A DNA stretch of 19,688 nt from Leyella stercorea (GTDB lineage Bacteria; Bacteroidota; Bacteroidia; Bacteroidales; Bacteroidaceae): NCBI RefSeq assembly GCF_021531655.1, contig NZ_JADYUF010000053.1, positions 1 through 19,688 on the forward strand, given 5' to 3'. The position numbers and the translations under genes are program-made. Positions 13,913 through 19,688 of this stretch are shown piece by piece; position 1 is the first letter of the stretch; each line of letters begins with the position of its first letter. The notes below the pieces were generated by a model that ran no database searches, was not told the origin of the DNA, and saw nothing but the letters and a program-made list of their open reading frames with translations.

Positions 13913-15703
13913 ATGAAGAAGAGATTTCTAATATATATTGCGGCTGCTGCGATGCTCACGTCGTGTCTCAACAACGACTTCATGAACGTCTACCCTAAGA
14001 ACCAGCAGACCGAAGAATCAGTCTTCACGACGTACGACAATTTCAAGACATACTCGTGGGGTCTGTACAACGTGTTCTTTGGATATTCGTATGGAACGGG
14101 TCAGACTGATGCCGTATTCCAGGGCGACTACGAGTCGGACAATATGCTCAAAGGTCCCGCAGGCAACGAAAACAAGTGGGCTTACGGCAAGGTTAAGGCC
14201 GAGTCGCAATCGTCTGACTGGGACTACAGCTACATCCGTACTGTCAATCTGATGCTCGATGGCATTGCCGGATCGCAGATGAATGAAGCCGACAAGAACC
14301 ACTGGCGCAGCGTGGGACTGTTCTTCCGTTCGTACAAGTATTTCCTGATGATGTCGAAGTTCGGCGACATTCCATGGGTAGACCATGTACTTCCCGACAA
14401 CGACCCTGCCCTGTACGGCGCACGCACACCGCGCAACGAGGTGGCAGAAAACATCCTGAACGACCTGAAGTGGGCTGAGGCCAACATCAAGCCTGCCGGC
14501 GATGGCGACAATACCGTCAACCGTGCCGTTGTGCAGGCACTCATCTCGCGCTTCTGTCTGTTTGAAGGCACATGGCGCAAGTATCACAATATGGCTGATG
14601 CCGAGAAGTATCTGCAGGAATGTGTACGTGTAGCGCCCGAACTTCTGGCTGCCTATCCTACCATAATGGAACGCTACGACGAGGTGTTCAACTCTGAAAA
14701 CCTTGCCAAGCAGCCTGGTATCATACTCTACAAGCACTACGCCACCAGCCAGCTCTGCCATGGACTGACACGTATGGTGCGTACGGCTGAGTCGAACATC
14801 GAGGCCACACGCGATGCAGTAGACAGCTATCTGTGTGCCGACGGTCGTCCTTACACAGGCAACGGACACGACGTTTACGAGCAGTTCCGCTCGCGCGACT
14901 ATCGTCTTTATCTCACCGTCTGTCCGCCGTACAAGGTGAATGTGGCATCCAACAAGACTACTTGGAGCCATACCGGCAATGCACAGGACCGCGAGTACAT
15001 CGACCTTATGGCCGGCATTTCGGGCGAAACCTATCACCGTCTGCCTACAAGCAACTTCAAGGGATTCGTTTGCAGCCTGCAGCCGCACTTCCGCACAAAC
15101 AACAAGGGACAGGCTTGGAACGCTTCGCAAATGGGATTCTGGGTGTGGAAATACTACAACACCCACACCGATGCAAGCAATGCCAACGGTGTATGTACCA
15201 CCGACGCTCCGCTCTTCCGCATCGAGGAGGTCATGCTCGACTATGCTGAGGCTATGTTCGAACTCGGTCGCTTCGACCAGAGCGTTGCCGATCAGACCAT
15301 CAACAAGCTGCGCAAGCGTGCACATGTTGCCGACATGCGTGTGGCTGACATTACAGCCGACTTCGATCCGAAGCGCGATGCCGATGTCGACCCAGTACTT
15401 TGGGAGATACGTCGTGAACGTCGTGTAGAGTTCATGGGCGAAGGCCGTCGTCTCGACGACTTGCGTCGCTGGCACAAAGGCAACTACGTAGACCGCCAGC
15501 CTACCGGTGTTTGGGTGAACAACGCATCAGCCGACAAGGTGAAGGTAACTGGCGGAGCCAACAGCAATGAGGGTTATGTCTACTACTACGGTCAGCCTAC
15601 AGGATGGAAGGACTACTACTACCTCTATCCGCTGCCTCTTGAGGAGTTGGCACTCAACAAGAATCTTGAGCAAAACCCGGAGTGGAGCAAATCAAATAAA
15701 TAA
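13913..15703 (+). CDS. susD-like: SusD/RagB-family outer-membrane glycan-binding lipoprotein
   Basis: SusD-like proteins cap SusC and bind the glycan at the cell surface. The N-terminus is a lipoprotein signal with lipobox LTSC (Cys18). The mature protein opens with the family's typical region NDFMNVYPKNQQTEESVF. The middle holds helical repeats (RSYKYFLMMSKFGDIPWVDH). The end has the family's closing features: IRRERRVEFMGEGRRLDDLR, then LYPLPLEELALNKNLEQNPE. Length 596 is usual and the frame is intact. It starts 24 bases after the susC remnant's stop. Its stop codon overlaps the sulfatase start (TAATG). With SusC broken, this lipoprotein has no intact partner in the window. Confidence 0.94.
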   Translation: MKKRFLIYIAAAAMLTSCLNNDFMNVYPKNQQTEESVFTTYDNFKTYSWGLYNVFFGYSYGTGQTDAVFQGDYESDNMLKGPAGNENKWAYGKVKAESQSSDWDYSYIRTVNLMLDGIAGSQMNEADKNHWRSVGLFFRSYKYFLMMSKFGDIPWVDHVLPDNDPALYGARTPRNEVAENILNDLKWAEANIKPAGDGDNTVNRAVVQALISRFCLFEGTWRKYHNMADAEKYLQECVRVAPELLAAYPTIMERYDEVFNSENLAKQPGIILYKHYATSQLCHGLTRMVRTAESNIEATRDAVDSYLCADGRPYTGNGHDVYEQFRSRDYRLYLTVCPPYKVNVASNKTTWSHTGNAQDREYIDLMAGISGETYHRLPTSNFKGFVCSLQPHFRTNNKGQAWNASQMGFWVWKYYNTHTDASNANGVCTTDAPLFRIEEVMLDYAEAMFELGRFDQSVADQTINKLRKRAHVADMRVADITADFDPKRDADVDPVLWEIRRERRVEFMGEGRRLDDLRRWHKGNYVDRQPTGVWVNNASADKVKVTGGANSNEGYVYYYGQPTGWKDYYYLYPLPLEELALNKNLEQNPEWSKSNK

Positions 15704-17145
15704 TGATGAACAGCAAGACATTATTCTATATGGCATGTGTCACGGCAGCTTCAATGCAGGCTGCTGCGGCACATGCCAAAGCTGCAAATAAGAAGCACAT
15801 GAACGTGCTTCTCGTTATGGCCGACGACTTGCGTCCCGAAATGGGATGCTATGGCGTTAAGGATATCCATACTCCTAACTTCGACCGCTTCGCCAAGGGT
15901 GCTGTTCTCTTCGACAACGCCTTCTGCAATGCACCGGTAAGCGGTGCTTCGCGTGCAAGTGTGCTCACCGGAATGTATCCCAATTATCCTACACGCTTCA
16001 TCGACTATACATGCAAGGCGAGCGTTGATGCTCCTGACGCCATACCTATTTCCGGTTGGCTCACCTCGCATGGCTACCACACCGTGTCGAACGGCAAGAT
16101 AATGCACCACATCGAGGACCATGCCGACTCTTGGAGCGAATCTCCTTGGCGCTGGCATCCCGATGGTTACGATGTATATTGGGCTGAGTACAACCGCTGG
16201 GAACTATGGCTGAACAGCGAATCGGGCAAACACATCAATCCGCGTACAATGCGCGGACCCTTCTGCGAGTCTGCCGACGTGCCCGACAGTGCTTACGACG
16301 ACGGCCATGTGCTTGCAAAGACACTGACAGACTTGCGCCGTCTGCGCGATATGGGCAAGCCTTTCTTTCTGGCTTGCGGCTTCTGGAAGCCTCACTTGCC
16401 CTTCTGCGCACCCAAGAAGTATTGGGATATGTATCCCGCTGTGCCCATGGCTGCCAATCAGTATCGCCCGACGGGACTGCCACCCGAGGTGCAGAACTCA
16501 GGCGAGATTAACGCTTATGCCAGCGTAAGCACCCCCGACAACCAGGAGTTCTTGCGCCTTGTCAAGACTGGATATTACGCTTGCGTGAGCTATGTTGACG
16601 CTTTGTTCGGCCAGCTTATGGACGAGCTCGACCGATTGGGAATGGCTGACAACACCATAGTCATCGTATTCGGCGACCACGGATGGAATCTTGGCGAGCA
16701 CGGATTTGTGGGTAAGCACAATCTTATGACTACAGCTACACGCGTTCCGCTTATGGTGCGAGTGCCGGGAATGGCTAAGGGCGTGAGCAAGTCGATGGTT
16801 GAGTTGGTTGATATTTATCCTACTATATGCGATCTTTGCGGCATTGACGCTCCCAAACAGCAGCTCGACGGCAAGAGTCTCACCCCGATTCTGCGCAATC
16901 CGTCGCGCAGCGTGAAGCGTGAAGTGTACGTTCAGTGGCAGGGAGGCGACAATCTGCAGGACCAACGATACAACTATGCCGAGTGGCAGAAGTCCGGAAA
17001 CACGATGCTTTTCGACCATAATGCCGACCGCGACGAGAACGCTAATGTGTCGGGCAATGCCGATTATGCGCCTACGGTGAGCCGGATGAGCAAGGATATG
17101 AAGAAGATTAAGAAGTTTGCTTTCCGCAAAAAGTGGGGCAAATAA
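15703..17145 (+). CDS. Sulfatase, iduronate-2-sulfatase-like, Ser-type
   Basis: This enzyme removes sulfate esters from glycans. Residues 1-26 form a signal peptide for export. Metal ligands include D41/D42 (VMADDLRPE) and G324-D325-H326 (VFGDHGWNLGEHG). K338-H339 (GKHN) also suits the active site. The formylglycine site is S80-G-A-S-R84, a serine-type S-x-(P/A)-x-R motif, so maturation would need an anaerobic sulfatase-maturing enzyme that is not in the window. FWKPHLPF (228-234) is typical of iduronate-2-sulfatase-like members. Length 480 is normal. Its position at the end of the FecR-SusC-SusD series implies a sulfated glycan substrate such as mucin or a glycosaminoglycan; the exact one cannot be told. 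Confidence 0.92.
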   Translation: MMNSKTLFYMACVTAASMQAAAAHAKAANKKHMNVLLVMADDLRPEMGCYGVKDIHTPNFDRFAKGAVLFDNAFCNAPVSGASRASVLTGMYPNYPTRFIDYTCKASVDAPDAIPISGWLTSHGYHTVSNGKIMHHIEDHADSWSESPWRWHPDGYDVYWAEYNRWELWLNSESGKHINPRTMRGPFCESADVPDSAYDDGHVLAKTLTDLRRLRDMGKPFFLACGFWKPHLPFCAPKKYWDMYPAVPMAANQYRPTGLPPEVQNSGEINAYASVSTPDNQEFLRLVKTGYYACVSYVDALFGQLMDELDRLGMADNTIVIVFGDHGWNLGEHGFVGKHNLMTTATRVPLMVRVPGMAKGVSKSMVELVDIYPTICDLCGIDAPKQQLDGKSLTPILRNPSRSVKREVYVQWQGGDNLQDQRYNYAEWQKSGNTMLFDHNADRDENANVSGNADYAPTVSRMSKDMKKIKKFAFRKKWGK

Positions 17146-17176
17146 GCAATCGTGTTCTTATATATATAACTGAACC

Positions 17177-17331
17177 TTCGCTTGCGAAAGTAGTTAAGAA
17201 GTTAAGGAGTTTTTCGCGAAGCTCAAGGAAACTTTCGCGCCCTACGGTCGCTAAGGATTTAAGCCATTAGTTTTTTTGCTTGATATAGCATTATAAGCAT
17301 TTGGCTTGACTTCTTAACTCCTTTAACTACT
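17177..17331. repeat. Hairpin-rich inverted-repeat element between convergent genes
   Basis: The gap of 239 bases (17146-17384) holds no gene. TTCGCTTGCGAA (17177-17188) is a short hairpin. 17189-17210 (AGTAGTTAAGAAGTTAAGGA..) is imperfectly inverted at 17309-17331 (ACTTCTTAACTCCTTTAACT..). Between them lies CGCGAA/TTCGCG (17215-17238). It may be a small repeat element also serving as terminator for the sulfatase and sigma transcripts. Confidence 0.55.
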
Positions 17332-17384
17332 GAATTCTCTGAACTTGTGGAAGTTCAATATATAATAAATGTGTATTGCTGTTT

Positions 17385-17966
17385 TTATTGTGCAATACTT
17401 GCAAGCGTAATAATCAGCGGTGCGAAATCTTTCATTTCGTGTTCAATTATTTCCATCGCCTTCTTGCGGAAACGCTCCACCGACCTTTCCGATACGCCCA
17501 GATGCTGTGCGATTTCAGCAGTCTTGGCATGTTTCATATGGCTCATTACGAAAGCCACGCGCCACTCTTCGCGCATATTGGCAAGCGTTTGTTCGAGCCG
17601 TTGTTCCAGTTCGCTAACGCCGAGCAGGTCGTCGGGCCGCACTTCAATGTTGATATTGGCTGCGGCATACGAATTGTAGCGGTTGCGAACAGCTTGGCGT
17701 TTGATGTAGTTGAGGCATCGGTTGCGCGTGCCTGTAAGCAGCCAGCCCTTCAGCGAAGTCTCGATTATGATGTCGTTGCGGTTTTCCCATAGAGCTACAA
17801 ACACCTCCTGCGCAATGTCTTCGGCTGCGCCCGGCGGCACCATACGGCGTGCGTACAAGCACAAAGGCGCATAGAGGTCATCGAAGATGTACTTGAATGC
17901 ATCCTCGTCGTCGTATTCCGCTACGCGTTGCATCATACTGTCGTATGTTGATTGTTTGTCGTTCAT
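17385..17966 (-). CDS. ECF sigma-70 factor, Bacteroidetes type
   Basis: This 193-residue protein directs RNA polymerase to a dedicated promoter set. Region 2 is at about 22-90 (AFKYIFDDLYAPLCLYARRM, then AAEDIAQEVFVALWENR). Region 4 is at about 125-175 (LANMREEWRVAFVMSHMKHA and the helix-turn-helix TAEIAQHLGVSERSVERFRK). Sigma factors of this type normally have a FecR gene directly downstream on the same strand. None follows here. It starts 15 bases after the yraN stop, so the two are probably co-transcribed. It may be the displaced partner of the FecR protein at 11758-12681. Confidence 0.92.
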   Translation of the reverse strand: MNDKQSTYDSMMQRVAEYDDEDAFKYIFDDLYAPLCLYARRMVPPGAAEDIAQEVFVALWENRNDIIIETSLKGWLLTGTRNRCLNYIKRQAVRNRYNSYAAANINIEVRPDDLLGVSELEQRLEQTLANMREEWRVAFVMSHMKHAKTAEIAQHLGVSERSVERFRKKAMEIIEHEMKDFAPLIITLASIAQ

Positions 17967-17981
17967 ATTAGTTATTCGCTT

Positions 17982-18359
17982 TTAGTATGCCAAGCACGGA
18001 TTGAATGCTTCGATGATATGTTCCAGTTGGGCGTTTTCTTTATTGTTGCCAATTATGCTGATAATGTCGAAACGCACCTCGTCGACAATGCCTTTAGTCT
18101 TGATATAATTGTTGGCTGCATAGCCGATGTTGCGTATTTTCTTTATGTCTACGGCATCGTCGGGTTTTGTCACTACGTCGCTTGTGCGGGTTTTCACCTC
18201 AACAAACACTACCGTTGTGCCATCGCCAGTGCGTGCAATGATGTCGATGTCGCGGTGTCCGATGCGCCAGTCACGTTCAATAATGTCGTAGCCAATGCTC
18301 TGCAGATAGTCGGCAGCATACTGTTCGCCCCATTTTCCGAGTTCGTTGTGACGTGCCAT
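17982..18359 (-). CDS. yraN: YraN/UPF0102 family nuclease-like protein
   Basis: A 125-residue protein with the restriction-endonuclease-like fold of the YraN family. GKWGEQYAADYLQSIGYDII (8-27) and DWRIGHRDIDIIAR are the family's first motifs. VVFVEVKTRTS (49-59) carries the E-x-K catalytic pair of PD-(D/E)XK enzymes. Length is normal and the frame intact. The family is widespread and its physiological role is uncertain. In the minus-strand pair it comes first, with the ECF sigma gene 15 bases behind. That pairing may be chance adjacency. Confidence 0.9.
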   Translation of the reverse strand: MARHNELGKWGEQYAADYLQSIGYDIIERDWRIGHRDIDIIARTGDGTTVVFVEVKTRTSDVVTKPDDAVDIKKIRNIGYAANNYIKTKGIVDEVRFDIISIIGNNKENAQLEHIIEAFNPCLAY

Positions 18360-18388
18360 TACTTGTAATGTATTAGGTATTTATGTTG

Positions 18389-18396
18389 CAAAGGTA
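18389..18396 (-). promoter_or_regulatory. -7 box TACCTTTG before yraN
   Basis: Read on the minus strand, TACCTTTG (18396-18389) matches TAnnTTTG and stands 29 bases before the yraN ATG at 18359. No clear TTG -33 element is seen at the expected distance. Confidence 0.45.
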
Positions 18397-18458
18397 GTAT
18401 AAAAATGCCTATTTGGGATATTCTCTGACCGATTTATATTTCTTTTATAGTAAATATA

Positions 18459-18489
18459 TTGCCTTTTTTGTCAGAAATATTTATATTTG
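18459..18489 (+). promoter_or_regulatory. Promoter of the glycine-zipper lipoprotein gene
   Basis: TTG (18459-18461), 20 bases, then TATATTTG (18482-18489): good Bacteroidetes -33/-7 match and spacing. A purine-rich AGGGAGG (18522-18528) lies 8 bases before ATG 18537, an unusually strong ribosome site for this group. Confidence 0.7.
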
Positions 18490-18536
18490 CAACAAACGAA
18501 TGATATACACTTAAAACAATTAGGGAGGATATTGGT

Positions 18537-19439
18537 ATGAAAAAATCTATAGTCTTGGCCATTAGTGCGGTGCTTATGGTGAGCAGTTGTACCACGGGGG
18601 CCGGGGCGGGAGCTTATGCCGGAGGCTCGCTTGGCTCCATATTGGGTTCGGCTATTGGCGGTATAGCAGGCGGTCCGAGGGGTAGCGACATCGGCACTAT
18701 TATCGGAATGGCAGGCGGTGCTGTTGTAGGCAGTGCTATAGGCGATGCTTCTGAGCGTCAGCAGCGTCAGGAGCAGCATGAGATTCTGTCGCGTCGCAAT
18801 GAGCGCATACAACAACAGAAGCGTCAGCAAGGCTCGCCGCGAGTGTATGGTGACGATACTTACGCTTATGGCAACAACAATCGCGCTTACGACAACGACA
18901 GTTATGCTTACGGCAACGCTAACGATAACTTCAATCCGAATGATATGGTTGACCATTCCAATTCGGGCGATGACCGCATAGACTTCGGTGTAACGCCGCA
19001 AACCAATCAAAATAGTGTACGGAATAATGTGGCTGAGGGTCAGCCTTCAATCGAATCGAGTCGTGTTGAGGCTATTGCGTCGGCTGCAACTGGCGGTAGA
19101 CTGACGATAAAGAACGTTCGCTTCACCGATACTGATGGCGATGGAAGGCTTAATGGGGGTGAGATAGGACGCGTGGTGTTCGAGATTTACAACAACACTC
19201 AGTCGCCTATCTACAACTTTCAGCCCTCGGTCCTTGAGGCTGATGCCAACAAGCGCATTTATATCTCGCCGAGTGTTCGTGTAGAGAGTATCATGCCGGG
19301 TCAAGGTCTGCGCTATACTGCTACGGTCAAGGCCGACCGTCGTATCAAGGACGGACAAATACGTCTTATGGTGTCAGCTCAAAAAGATGGTCGTCCGATT
19401 TCGTATATCACGGTTGTGAAGGTTGATACTCAGCGCTAA
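18537..19439 (+). CDS. Glycine-zipper lipoprotein with EF-hand-like loop
   Basis: A 300-residue envelope protein. Residues 1-18 are a lipoprotein signal (MKKSIVLAISAVLMVSSC; Cys18). Residues 21-70 form a glycine zipper (SLGSILGSAIGGIAGG, then IIGMAGGAVVGSAIGD) expected to pack in or against a membrane. Residues 73-98 are a Gln/Arg/Glu-rich helix. Residues 100-165 are Asn/Tyr/Asp-rich with repeated (D/N)(D/S)(T/S)YAYGN units. The C-terminal domain (about 185-300) is beta-rich and contains DTDGDGRLNGGE (198-209), a canonical 12-residue EF-hand calcium loop. The likely role is structural in the outer membrane or periplasm; the family is not named with certainty. Confidence 0.85.
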   Translation: MKKSIVLAISAVLMVSSCTTGAGAGAYAGGSLGSILGSAIGGIAGGPRGSDIGTIIGMAGGAVVGSAIGDASERQQRQEQHEILSRRNERIQQQKRQQGSPRVYGDDTYAYGNNNRAYDNDSYAYGNANDNFNPNDMVDHSNSGDDRIDFGVTPQTNQNSVRNNVAEGQPSIESSRVEAIASAATGGRLTIKNVRFTDTDGDGRLNGGEIGRVVFEIYNNTQSPIYNFQPSVLEADANKRIYISPSVRVESIMPGQGLRYTATVKADRRIKDGQIRLMVSAQKDGRPISYITVVKVDTQR

Positions 19440-19451
19440 TTAATTCTTTTT

Positions 19452-19688
19452 CACCACGAATCACACGAATCTCACGAATCTTCATTGTTCCTTATTCGTG
19501 CTATTGGTGTGATTAGTGGTGGTATATATGAATTGCATTCACCACGAATCACACTAATCTCACAAATCTTCATTGTCCCTTATTCGTGCTATTGGTGTGA
19601 TTAGTGGTGGTATATATGAATTGCATTCACCACGAATCACACTAATCTCACAAATCTTCATTGTCCCTTATTCGTGCTATTGGTGTGA
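19452..19688. repeat. 88-bp tandem repeat, at least 2.7 copies
   Basis: Units begin with CACCACGAATCACAC at 19452, 19540 and 19628, each 88 bases apart, and the third runs off the window. Each unit ends with a rough reverse complement of its start (ATTGGTGTGATTAGTGGTG), forming a hairpin with 19-base arms and two or three mismatches. Copies 2 and 3 look identical over the visible part and share changes from copy 1 (CACTAAT for CACGAAT). Confidence 0.9.

Noticed and set aside
14018..15475. Long minus-strand open frame (485 codons) opposite susD
   Set aside because: The susD frame has clear family features throughout. The opposite frame is a by-product of G+C-rich codons.
19452..19688. Possible CRISPR array
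   Set aside because: The 88-bp units repeat over their full length, so there are no differing spacers.

Overview
The window looks like a chromosomal stretch of a Bacteroidales bacterium, most likely Prevotella or a close relative. The reasons are TAnnTTTG-type -7 promoter boxes, A/T-rich leaders in place of strong Shine-Dalgarno sites, a FecR/SusC/SusD/sulfatase locus, a Bacteroidetes-type ECF sigma factor, and short tandem intergenic repeats. No rRNA, tRNA or CRISPR array was recognised.

Left part (about 1-10,800) is visibly AT-rich and accessory in character. Positions 1-3,372 hold a plus-strand run of small, mostly unrecognised genes: a 5'-damaged gene, a 41-residue membrane peptide, a protein holding only sigma-70 region 2, three small soluble proteins, a lipoprotein, a paralogue of the first gene, and another small membrane protein. 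Two tandem paralogous helix-turn-helix proteins (3,369-3,979, minus) face a plus-strand series: a Thr/Pro-linker protein, a NUMOD1-like small protein, a 460-residue protein of unknown family, an orphan C5-cytosine DNA methyltransferase, and a very acidic protein whose frame is broken exactly at an A AAA AAA slippery heptamer. Most gaps in this series carry hairpins. An AAA/DUF4143-type ATPase (9,454-10,707) follows, bracketed by two near-identical 70-bp copies of a terminator hairpin.

Right part (about 10,800-19,688) is richer in G+C and looks like host chromosome. It has a secreted Lys/Tyr-rich protein (minus), a 22-bp tandem repeat tract, and then a polysaccharide utilisation locus: FecR anti-sigma, a SusC gene that has lost most of its barrel, an intact SusD and a Ser-type sulfatase. 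Converging on it are yraN and an ECF sigma factor gene (minus), then a glycine-zipper lipoprotein (plus) and an 88-bp tandem repeat that runs off the end.

Working together: sigma, FecR, SusC, SusD and sulfatase would form one system sensing, importing and desulfating a host or plant glycan. Here SusC is broken, and sigma and FecR are separated and face each other, so the locus appears rearranged and probably not functional for uptake. On the left, the regulators, methyltransferase, acidic protein and ATPase look like cargo of an integrated mobile element. No integrase, relaxase or phage structural gene is in view.
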